64,000 bases of DNA from Streptomyces sp. NBC_01471 (GTDB lineage Bacteria > Actinomycetota > Actinomycetes > Streptomycetales > Streptomycetaceae). This document shows, in pieces, positions 36,521 to 44,375 of the stretch (its first letter is position 1; each line of letters starts with the position of its first letter). The DNA lies in the NCBI RefSeq assembly GCF_041438865.1, contig NZ_CP109450.1:6381001-6445000 (forward strand), written 5' to 3'. Made by a program: the position numbers and the translations under genes. The notes under the pieces were generated by a model. That model did no database searches, was not told the origin of the DNA, and worked only from the letters and a program-made list of their open reading frames with translations.

Positions 36521-37912
36521 TCAGGAGGCCGCGCGACCGTCGAGCAGACGGCGCGCGGCTTCCGCGCGTCCGGGGGCGACCCGGATCCGTACCCCGTCGA
36601 AGTCCGGGCCGCGGGTCGCGTCCAGGGCCATCCGGGACGTGGTGCCGTCCGCCGTGGACGACGGGTCGAGGGGGCTGCCCGGCAGACCGCCGACCTGGAA
36701 GACGTCCCGGTGCGGCTGGAGATGGGTTGCCATCGCCCACAGCACCTGCGCGTCCCGGGTGACGTCCACGTCCTCGTCGACCGCGACCACCGTCTTGAGG
36801 TACGGGTCCCAGCCGAGCAGCCCCAGCATGATCTGCCGGGCCTGGCCCGGACGGCTGGCGCGCATCGCCACATACGCGTGGAAGTGCGTGCCCGAGGTCG
36901 GATAGTGCAGCGCGGTCACCTCGGGGAAGCGCTCCGTCAGCTTCTGCGCCATCTCCGACTCGCGCGGCACCCGCGCCAGGTTGAGGTGCTCGGCCGTGCT
37001 GCCGCCCACCACGTCCAGGAGCAGCGCGTCCCGGCGGCGCAGCACCGTCTCCACGGTCAGCACGTTGTGCGTGGAGCGGTCGGACGAGTATCCGGAGAAC
37101 TCGCCGAAGGGGCCCTCCTCCGCACGGCGGGCCGGATCGATGAACCCCTCAAGGACCGTCTCGGCGCTCGCCGGAACCCGTATCCCGTACTTCGGAGTGC
37201 GTACGACGTCCAGGGGCGCCCCGAAGAGGCCGCCCGCCACTGTCCGTTCGTCGGTGTCCGCGCCCACCCGGGCCGACGCCGCCAGCATGAACAGGGGGTG
37301 CGCGCCGATGACCATGGCCACCGGCAGCCGTTCGCCGTGCTCCTGCGCCAGCCGCAGCAGCTGCCACAGATGGCCGCGCGAATGGAGGCTGGTGGCCAGT
37401 TCGTTCCGGCTGTGCACCATCGCGCGGTGGTAACTGAGGTTCCCCGAGCGGCCCTCGGCGTACGCCGGTGCCTCCGCCGTGATGATGCCGTTCGTGATGT
37501 ACGGGCCCCGGTCCGAGGCGAAGTGCCGGATCATCGGGAGCGCGCCCAGGTCCGGTTCCGCCACCACGTCGAGCACCGGCCCCTCCGCCACCACGCGCGG
37601 CTCGCACCGGCGGGCCGACGCCGCCTGGTACGCGCGGTGCAGCCCGGCCGTACCGGTGCCGAGCAGGCGGGCGATGCGGCGGCGCGAGGCGAACACATTG
37701 GTGACCAGGGGAGTGCCGAGCCCCGCGACGTTCCGGCAGACCACCATCTCGTCCCGGCCGCGGGCGGCCAGCTCCAGGACGAGCGCGGCCACGTCCTCGC
37801 CCTCGATCCGCTCCTCGACCGTGAGGACGTCATCCGGGTGACCGGCCGTGTACCGGGTGAGGAAGTCACGCAGATCCTGGGAGGCCGCCCGCGGCTCCGG
37901 CTCAGTGGTCAC
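36521..37912 (-). CDS. UbiD family (prenylated-FMN) decarboxylase
   Basis: This is a 463-residue UbiD-type enzyme. The prFMN/Mn-binding stretch GNLSYHRAMVHSRNELATS (about 159-177) holds the conserved Arg, and EEGPFGEFSGYSSD (about 272-285) holds the catalytic Glu pair. UbiD enzymes reversibly decarboxylate aromatic, heteroaromatic or alpha,beta-unsaturated acids. No UbiX gene is in the window, so prFMN must come from elsewhere. It overlaps the preceding racemase-fold gene by 11 bases and is the last gene of the catabolic block. Confidence 0.93.
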   Translation of the reverse strand: MTTEPEPRAASQDLRDFLTRYTAGHPDDVLTVEERIEGEDVAALVLELAARGRDEMVVCRNVAGLGTPLVTNVFASRRRIARLLGTGTAGLHRAYQAASARRCEPRVVAEGPVLDVVAEPDLGALPMIRHFASDRGPYITNGIITAEAPAYAEGRSGNLSYHRAMVHSRNELATSLHSRGHLWQLLRLAQEHGERLPVAMVIGAHPLFMLAASARVGADTDERTVAGGLFGAPLDVVRTPKYGIRVPASAETVLEGFIDPARRAEEGPFGEFSGYSSDRSTHNVLTVETVLRRRDALLLDVVGGSTAEHLNLARVPRESEMAQKLTERFPEVTALHYPTSGTHFHAYVAMRASRPGQARQIMLGLLGWDPYLKTVVAVDEDVDVTRDAQVLWAMATHLQPHRDVFQVGGLPGSPLDPSSTADGTTSRMALDATRGPDFDGVRIRVAPGRAEAARRLLDGRAAS

Positions 37913-38642
37913 AGCAGACCCCCGCGTGCTGCCCGACCGAGAACAGCTCGCCCCACTCGGGAGCGGCGACCGTCAGACCCAGCAGATCGAGCCCGGTCCT
38001 GATCGCCACCCGGGCCCCGTCGTACACCGGCTTGCCCAACTCCCGCTCCAGCAGCGCCGCCACGGGCGCCACCGGCAGCTCCGTGCCCGTGACCACCAGG
38101 CACTGGGCGTCCGGCGCGTCGGCGGCCGCCAGTAGTCTCCGTACCCGCGACACCGGCAGTTCGGCGGCCTCCCGCGCGGTGGAAAGGCCGAGCGCGGTCA
38201 CCGACGCGACCCGGAACCCGGCCGCCAGATAGGTGTCGGCGAGCCGCCCCGCGACCTGTCCGGAGCCCGGCGAGACCAGCGCGAGCGAGGTCAGCCCCCG
38301 GCGGGCGAGCAGATCGAGCTGGCCCAGTGTGACGGTCGACGCCGGGACGCCGGCGACCTCCTCGATCCGGCGCGCCACCGCCCGCCCGTGCGCCGCGCCG
38401 TGCAGATCGCTCGAACTCCCGCTCCAGACCACGGCGTCGACGCCGGCGTCGGCCAGCAGCGCGGCCGACCGGGTCAGCTCACCGGACTGCGAGGGCGCGA
38501 TGGCCGGACCGCACAGCACATCGGGCAGGGCGGTGCGGGCGACCGGATGGGCGGCCTCGATCGAGACGGAGCGGCAGATCTGGCCCGACCAGCGCTCGAC
38601 ACCGATGGAGGGGGAGGGGACGAGATGACCGATGCGCCGCAT
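37902..38642 (-). CDS. Maleate isomerase/AMDase-fold protein lacking catalytic cysteines
   Basis: This 246-residue protein of the Asp/Glu racemase superfamily is closest in pattern to maleate cis-trans isomerase and arylmalonate decarboxylase. The first catalytic loop reads VVWSGSSSDLHG (Gly where Cys is expected). The second reads CLVVTGTELPVAPVA (again Gly at the Cys position). A lone Cys lies one to five residues upstream, and a CC pair is at the C-terminus. The fold is clear (ELGKPVYDGARVAIRTGLDLLG) but the chemistry must differ. Upstream is the amidohydrolase (84-base gap). Confidence 0.8.
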   Translation of the reverse strand: MRRIGHLVPSPSIGVERWSGQICRSVSIEAAHPVARTALPDVLCGPAIAPSQSGELTRSAALLADAGVDAVVWSGSSSDLHGAAHGRAVARRIEEVAGVPASTVTLGQLDLLARRGLTSLALVSPGSGQVAGRLADTYLAAGFRVASVTALGLSTAREAAELPVSRVRRLLAAADAPDAQCLVVTGTELPVAPVAALLERELGKPVYDGARVAIRTGLDLLGLTVAAPEWGELFSVGQHAGVCCDH

Positions 38643-38726
38643 GGCGGCACCTGCTTCCGTACCGGGGACGCCGGGACACCGCGCCCGTGGTGGATGTGCG
38701 GAGGGGGGGGTCCGGAACCGCGGCCC

Positions 38727-39662
38727 TCAGGCGCGCGACGTGCCGGCCGTGTCCAGTGAGGCGTAGGTGTCCGTGAGGCGCAGCCGTGCCTCCTCCTGGT
38801 CGCGCGGCGGGGGAGTGGGCTTCAGGCCCAGCAGCTTCGCCACGTTGTTGCCCAGATACCCCTCCAGATGCTCCTCGGAGAGGTTCATGCCCTGGGGCGG
38901 CGGGCCGCAGAGGACCTCCAGCTCGCGTGCCCACATGCCCGGTTCGTTGGGCGGCGAGTCCGTGCCGAAGACCAGCTGGTGCTTCTCCATCTGCTGGGCG
39001 AACTCCACGATCCGCGACTGGAGCAGCCACCCCGACTCGCCGTACACATTGGGCGAGTCGAGGATCATGTAGAGCGCCTCGAAGCAGTAGACGCCGCCGG
39101 TCTGCACGCCGAAGTGCCCGAGGATGAAGTTGACGTTCGGGAACTCGCGGATGATCGGGTAGAACTGCGTCGGGATCGAGTACGGCCCGTCGCCGGTGTG
39201 GATCAGGACGAGGATGCCCAGCTCGTCACAGACCCGCAGCACCGGACGGAGCCAGTCCAGCGCCCGGTCGGGCCGGTAGGCATGCATGTTGGCATGCAGC
39301 TTGAGCATCTTGTAGCCGTACTCCTTGACGTGGAACTCCAGCTCCTTCGCGCCGTTCTCCGGCCCGAAGCGCGGGTTGTACATGAAGTTCCCGATGAAGC
39401 GGTCGGGGTACGTCGTCACCAGCTCGGTGATGTACGCCATGTAGTCGCGGATGCCCTCACGGCCGCCCCGCATCCCGTCCTGCCAGACGCTGTTGCCGGG
39501 CGGGGGCATGATGCAGCCGTAGTCGATCCGGCGGGGCTTGCCGTTGATCATGTACGGGCCGTCCATCATGGCCAGGGTCCGCTCACCGGTGAACGGGTCT
39601 CCGTCGTGCCGCCATGCCTGGTCCACGACGTTGGTGGGATGCATATGCGTGTCGATGATCAA
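38727..39662 (-). CDS. Amidohydrolase-2 family protein (ACMSD-like)
   Basis: This is a 311-residue TIM-barrel metal-dependent hydrolase or decarboxylase. The N-terminal H-x-H is in IIDTHMHPT. Further metal ligands are in KLHANMHAY, VLIHTGDGPYS and the Asp of FGTDSPPNEPG. The family includes aminocarboxymuconate-semialdehyde decarboxylase, resorcylate decarboxylases and lactonases. I start it at the TTG 39662, with AAGGAA 7 bases upstream; longer upstream frames lack any RBS. It is part of the leftward catabolic block. Confidence 0.88.
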   Translation of the reverse strand: MIIDTHMHPTNVVDQAWRHDGDPFTGERTLAMMDGPYMINGKPRRIDYGCIMPPPGNSVWQDGMRGGREGIRDYMAYITELVTTYPDRFIGNFMYNPRFGPENGAKELEFHVKEYGYKMLKLHANMHAYRPDRALDWLRPVLRVCDELGILVLIHTGDGPYSIPTQFYPIIREFPNVNFILGHFGVQTGGVYCFEALYMILDSPNVYGESGWLLQSRIVEFAQQMEKHQLVFGTDSPPNEPGMWARELEVLCGPPPQGMNLSEEHLEGYLGNNVAKLLGLKPTPPPRDQEEARLRLTDTYASLDTAGTSRA

Positions 39663-39744
39663 GGTGCTGTTCCTTCCCTGCTGGTTCTGGTGGTACGTAC
39701 GCGGTGCGTGCAGAACCGTCGGGGGACCCGGGGGCGGGCCCGCA

Positions 39745-41988
39745 TCACCTCCCTTCGCCGTCGACGAGGTCGCTGTGGATGAGGTCGTCGGGGCGCACCG
39801 GCACCCTGGCCAGTGCGAGGCCGGTCGCGTCACGCAGCGCGTTGGCGATGGCCGGGGTCGACGACAGGGTCGGTGGCTCGCCCACTCCGTTCAGGCCGTA
39901 CGGCGAGTCGGGGTGCGGCAGTTCGAGCAGCTCGATGGGGACCGACGGCATGTCCGCGATCGTCGGGATCAGATAGTCGGTGAACGACGGATTGCGTACC
40001 TTGCCGTCCTGGACGTGCAGTTCCTCCATGACCGCGAGCCCGAGGCCCTGCGCGCTGCCGCCCTCTATCTGGCCCTCCACCGCTAGGGGATTCATCGCTC
40101 TGCCGACATCCTGGGTGGTGGCCAGCTCGACCACCTTCACCAGGCCGAGTTCGGTGTCGACGTCCACCACCGCCCGGTGGGCGGCGAACGCGAAGGCGAT
40201 ATGGGCGTCGCCCTGACCGCGTTCGGGGTCGATGGGGAAGGTGCGGCGGTGGCGGTACTCGTACTCGGCCTCGACGGGCCCGTCCGCGAGCAGCACCTCC
40301 AGGGGCCCGTCGCCGCGGGCTGTCAGCTCCTCCCGTACGGCCTTGCAGGCGCCCTGCACCGCGCCGCCGCTCATCCAGCTGATCCGGGACGCCGACGCCG
40401 ACCCCGCGTCGCCGACCAGGGTGTCGGCGGGCAGCACCACCACCCGCTCGACGCCCAGCTCGGTCCTGGCGATCTGCGCCTGTACGGTCACGATGCCCTG
40501 GCCGCACTCCGCCGCCGCGGTGTGGATCTCGGCGACCGGCTCCCCGTTCGCCAGCGCCAGCCGGACCCGGGCCACCGAGCGGTCGTCGACCCCGCCGGAG
40601 AAACCGATGGCCTTGACCCCGATCGCATAGCCGACCCCGCGCCTGACGCCCTCGCCGTGGGTGGTGTTGTTCAGCCCGCCCGGCCGGGCGAACGGGCCCT
40701 CACCGGCGGGCGGCAGGGGCCGGGCGCGCAGCCGCTCAAGGAGTTCGGCGGCGGGGGCCGGGCCGTCCACGGCCTGCCCGGTGGGCAGCACCGTCCCGGT
40801 CGTCATGGCGTTGCGGATGCGTAACTCCACCGGATCCATGGCGAGTTCACGGGCCAGCCGGTCGAGGTTGGACTCCACCCCGTAGCAGGACTGCACGGCT
40901 CCGAAGCCGCGCATCGCCCCGCAGGGCGGGTTGTTGGTGTAGACGCAGTAGCCGTCGATCTCGGCGTGCGGCACGTCGTAGGCACCCGCCGCGAAGTACG
41001 AGCCGTTCGCTATGACCACCTGGGAGGTGGAGGTGTAGGCCCCGCCGTCGAAGAGCAGCCGCGCCTTGACGTACACGAGCTTCCCGTCGCGTGTCGCACC
41101 GTGCTCGAAGCGCATCCGGGCCGGGTGGCGGTGCACGTGCCCGTAGAAGGACTCCTCGCGGTTGTAACTCATCTTCACCGGACGGCCGGTGTGCAGCGCG
41201 AGCATCGCCGCGTGGATCTGCACCGAGACGTCCTCGCGTCCGCCGAAGGCGCCGCCGACCCCGGAGAGCGTCAGCCGCACCTTCTCCGGCGGCAGCCCGA
41301 GCGCCGCGCACATCTGGTGCTGGTCGTCGTGAAGCCACTGGGTCGACACATAGACATCGACACCGCCGTCCTCCGCCGGTATCGCCAGACCCGACTCGGG
41401 GCCGAGGAACGCCTGGTCCTGCATGCCGACCTCGTACGTCCCCGAGACCACCACATCGGCGAGCCGCCGGGCCTCGGCCATGTCACCGTGCCGGATGCGG
41501 ACATGCCGTACGACGTTGCCGGACTTCCCGTCGGCCCGCCGCTCATGGACCAGCGGGCCCCCGCCGCCGAGCGCCCGCTCGGGGTCGGTCAGCGGTTCGC
41601 GCACCTCGTACCCGACATCGATCAGCCGCAGTGCGCGGCGGGCCGTCTCCGGGTGGTCGGCCGCCACCAGCGCCACCGGCTCACCCTGGTAGCGCACCCG
41701 GTCGGCGGCCAGCACCGGCTGGTCCGCGACCTTCATCCCGTACAGCGGCTGCCCCGGGACGTCCTCGTGGGTGAGCACCGCGACCACACCCGGCAGCCGG
41801 AGGGCGGCGGTGGTGTCCAGACGCACGATCCGCGCGCTGGGGTGCGGGCTGCGCAGGGTCGCGCCCCACACCATCGCGTCGTCGTGCAGATCCGACGCGT
41901 ACGCGAAGGCCCCCTGGACCTTCAGCCGGCCGTCGGGCCGCAGGACACTCTCGCCGACTCCCTGCCGGATACCGGTGACGGTACTCAC
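39745..41988 (-). CDS. Xanthine-dehydrogenase-family molybdopterin-binding subunit
   Basis: This is a 747-residue large subunit of a molybdenum hydroxylase. It shows GVGGAFGGRED, CGAMRGFGAVQSCYGVE (Arg of the active site), ECGQGIVTVQAQIA, and the catalytic Glu in GVGEPPTLSSTPAIANAL. Such enzymes hydroxylate purines, nicotinate or other N-heterocycles and aldehydes. The FAD and [2Fe-2S] subunits that normally accompany it are not adjacent. Codon 389 (40824-40822) is TTA, the rare bldA-dependent leucine codon of Streptomyces. It follows the GntR gene by 77 bases. Confidence 0.93.
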   Translation of the reverse strand: MSTVTGIRQGVGESVLRPDGRLKVQGAFAYASDLHDDAMVWGATLRSPHPSARIVRLDTTAALRLPGVVAVLTHEDVPGQPLYGMKVADQPVLAADRVRYQGEPVALVAADHPETARRALRLIDVGYEVREPLTDPERALGGGGPLVHERRADGKSGNVVRHVRIRHGDMAEARRLADVVVSGTYEVGMQDQAFLGPESGLAIPAEDGGVDVYVSTQWLHDDQHQMCAALGLPPEKVRLTLSGVGGAFGGREDVSVQIHAAMLALHTGRPVKMSYNREESFYGHVHRHPARMRFEHGATRDGKLVYVKARLLFDGGAYTSTSQVVIANGSYFAAGAYDVPHAEIDGYCVYTNNPPCGAMRGFGAVQSCYGVESNLDRLARELAMDPVELRIRNAMTTGTVLPTGQAVDGPAPAAELLERLRARPLPPAGEGPFARPGGLNNTTHGEGVRRGVGYAIGVKAIGFSGGVDDRSVARVRLALANGEPVAEIHTAAAECGQGIVTVQAQIARTELGVERVVVLPADTLVGDAGSASASRISWMSGGAVQGACKAVREELTARGDGPLEVLLADGPVEAEYEYRHRRTFPIDPERGQGDAHIAFAFAAHRAVVDVDTELGLVKVVELATTQDVGRAMNPLAVEGQIEGGSAQGLGLAVMEELHVQDGKVRNPSFTDYLIPTIADMPSVPIELLELPHPDSPYGLNGVGEPPTLSSTPAIANALRDATGLALARVPVRPDDLIHSDLVDGEGR

Positions 41989-42065
41989 GGACCATCACTT
42001 CCCTTCTGCTGTAGGGGCTGCGGTGCGGGACTGCCGCACGGGAGCCGCGGCAAGGACGCGGGGAG

Positions 42066-42791
42066 CTACGGGCCGACCGGGTGTACGGGCGCGGGCCCGC
42101 CGTCCGTACGGTCGGGGCCCGGGGCCACCGCCTGCGACAGCCGGATCCGCAGCCGCCTGATGTGGTCGCGGGCCGCGAGCTCGGCCGCGTCCGGGTCGCC
42201 CGACGTCATCGCCTCGAAGATCCGGCGGTGCTCCTCGACGGCGAGCCGGGGGGCCTGGGGGCTGCGCCACAGCGCGTGCAGCGCGAGGTGGGCCTTGCCC
42301 TGCACGGTGTCCAGGGCCGCGGTGAGATGGGCGTTGCCCGCGACCTCGCGGATGAGCCGGTGGTAGGCCATGTCCATCTCGGTGTGCGCCTGTTCGTCGT
42401 CGCCCGCCGCCACCACCTGTTCGTGCCGCTCCAGGAGGTCGCGCAGTTCGGCGACCCTGGTGGCGTCGAGCCGCTCGGTGGCGAGCCGGGCGGCCAGCCC
42501 CTCCATCACCTCGCGGACCACGTACAGCTGGCGCACGTCCTCGACGTCGACCGTGGCGACCACGGCGCCCCGGTGCGCGACGTGGGTGGCCAGACCGTCG
42601 TGGATCAGACGCTGCACGGCCTCGCGGACCGGGCTGCGGCTGATGCCCAGCTGGGTGGCGAGTGCCGGTACGGAGAGGGCGTCGCCGGGGCGCAGCCGGT
42701 TGGCGAGCACCGCCCCCTTCAGCTCCTCGTAGGCCCGGTCGGCAAGCAGGCTTCCGGCGGCGACCGGGTTCACTGCTCTCTCCGTCGACAT
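42066..42791 (-). CDS. GntR family regulator, FCD (FadR/VanR) subfamily
   Basis: This is a 241-residue repressor-type protein. The N-terminal winged helix (about 20-80, LADRAYEELKGAVLANRLRPGDALS...LGISRSPVREAVQRL) is followed by an all-helical FCD ligand domain (about 92-220) with metal-binding Asp/His (EMDMAYHRLIREVAGN, EEHRRIFEAM). It lies inside the catabolic block, so its ligand is likely a pathway intermediate. A candidate operator lies 86 bases upstream, within the end of the permease gene. Confidence 0.93.
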   Translation of the reverse strand: MSTERAVNPVAAGSLLADRAYEELKGAVLANRLRPGDALSVPALATQLGISRSPVREAVQRLIHDGLATHVAHRGAVVATVDVEDVRQLYVVREVMEGLAARLATERLDATRVAELRDLLERHEQVVAAGDDEQAHTEMDMAYHRLIREVAGNAHLTAALDTVQGKAHLALHALWRSPQAPRLAVEEHRRIFEAMTSGDPDAAELAARDHIRRLRIRLSQAVAPGPDRTDGGPAPVHPVGP

Positions 42792-42813
42792 GCCCCAACT
42801 CCCTCTGCGCCGC

Positions 42814-44271
42814 TCATGATGCTGACGACGCCTCGTCCGGTGTGCTGGAAATCCCGTTCTCCAGCTGTTCTTCATGTTGCATGTAATCTTCTGGCGGGTC
42901 AATGGAGCGTGCAGCCCTCTTCCGGCGCCCCGGCAGCCTGAGATGGTGGAAGAACAGGTTGAGCAGCACAGCCATCAGCGTGCCGAGGATGATGCCGCTC
43001 TCGAAGAGTGCATGCAGTTGCCGGTCCGGCATCTGATCGGCGAACTGGGGAAACGCGGTCGGCAGGAAGCCGACGCCCACGCTCGCGGCGACCAGGATCG
43101 TGTTGCGCTGGTCGCTCAGGTCGGCCTGGACCAGGATCTGCACCCCGACCACGGCGATCGTCGAGAACAGCACGATCGTCGCGCCGCCCAGCACGGAGTC
43201 CGGCATCGCGGACACCACCGCGCCCACCTTCGGCACCACACCCAGCACCATCATGATCACGCCGGACGCCGCGACGATCCACCGGCTCTTCACCCGGGTC
43301 AGTCTGATCAGCCCGATGTTCTGCGAATAGACCGTGCTGGGAAAGGAGTTGAGGAGACCGGCCGCCACCGTCGCGAGGCCGTCCGCGCGCAGCGCCCTGG
43401 TCACCTGCCTGCCGTCCACCTCGCGGCCGACGATCCGGCCCACCGCGAAGAACTGCCCGATGGACTCCACCGCGATGATGATCATCACCAGCACGATGGA
43501 GAGCACCGCGGTCGTCTCGAACCGCGGCGCCCCGTAGTGCAGCGGGGCCGTGATGCCCAGCCACGCGGAGCCGCCGATCCCGGAGAAGTCGGTCTCCCCG
43601 GCGAGCGCGGCCACCACTGTGCCGGCGACCAGGCCGAGCAGGACCGCCACCGTGGCCAGAAAACCCCGGGAGAACTTGTGCAGCAGCAGGATCACCAGCA
43701 GGGTGACGCCCGCGAGACCCAGATGCACGGGTGAGCCGAAGGTGCGCTGCGAGGGGTCCCCGCCGCCCACCTGCCGGGCCGCCACCGCCAGCAGGGTGAT
43801 CCCGACGATGGTCACGATGGTGCCGGTGACCAGCGGCGGGAAGAACCTGACCAGCTTGCTGAAGACCGGTGCGATCACGAAGAGGGCGAGCCCGGCGGCG
43901 ATCACCGCCCCGAAGACGGTCGGCAGTCCGGCCCTCGCCCCGCCCGCGGCCAGTCCCACCGACACGAGCGAGGGCACCGCTGTCGTCGACGTGCCCTGCA
44001 CCACCGGCAGCCGGATGCCGATCCCGGGCAGCCCGACGGACTGCAGCAGGGTGGCGAGCCCGCACGCCAGCAGTGAGGCGTTGACCAGCATCCCGATGTC
44101 CTTGGCCGGCATCCCGATCCCCTGGGCGACCAGGAGCGGCATGACGACGGCACCGGCGTAGAAGGCCAGGACGTGCTGGAGTCCGTAGACGGCCAGCCGC
44201 CAGAACGGCGGCACCGCCTCGACCGGGTCCTCGGGCCGGTCCGTACTGCCCTGAACTGCCTTGCGCGACAT
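42814..44271 (-). CDS. NCS2 family nucleobase permease
   Basis: This is a 485-residue permease with about 14 helices, of the uracil/xanthine/urate (NCS2) family. YGLQHVLAFYAGAVVMPLLVAQ (about 29-50) is the first-helix signature, and SIGQFFAVGRIVGREVDGRQVTRALRADGLATVAAGLLNSFP (about 268-309) holds the substrate-site Glu/Gln and family motif. The UapA/UraA family imports purines, pyrimidines or related heterocycles by proton symport. The ATG at 44271 has GGAGGG upstream. It precedes the GntR gene by 22 bases. Confidence 0.94.
   Translation of the reverse strand: MSRKAVQGSTDRPEDPVEAVPPFWRLAVYGLQHVLAFYAGAVVMPLLVAQGIGMPAKDIGMLVNASLLACGLATLLQSVGLPGIGIRLPVVQGTSTTAVPSLVSVGLAAGGARAGLPTVFGAVIAAGLALFVIAPVFSKLVRFFPPLVTGTIVTIVGITLLAVAARQVGGGDPSQRTFGSPVHLGLAGVTLLVILLLHKFSRGFLATVAVLLGLVAGTVVAALAGETDFSGIGGSAWLGITAPLHYGAPRFETTAVLSIVLVMIIIAVESIGQFFAVGRIVGREVDGRQVTRALRADGLATVAAGLLNSFPSTVYSQNIGLIRLTRVKSRWIVAASGVIMMVLGVVPKVGAVVSAMPDSVLGGATIVLFSTIAVVGVQILVQADLSDQRNTILVAASVGVGFLPTAFPQFADQMPDRQLHALFESGIILGTLMAVLLNLFFHHLRLPGRRKRAARSIDPPEDYMQHEEQLENGISSTPDEASSAS
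42877..42886. promoter_or_regulatory. Candidate GntR operator, site 2 (TTGCATGTAA)
   Basis: This near-palindromic 10-mer is identical to the one at 45811. It is A/T-rich against its surroundings and lies 86 bases before the GntR start, inside the 3' end of the permease gene. It resembles FadR/VanR-type GntR sites (TTG...CAA). Confidence 0.5.
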
Positions 44272-44375
44272 GTGCGTTCTCCCTCCACCCGCCCGACGGC
44301 GGGGGTTGTTCACTGCGCACGTACGGGGGCCGCGGACGGGCAGCCGACAGGGAAATCGGTCGGTCGGTGGTGTGG

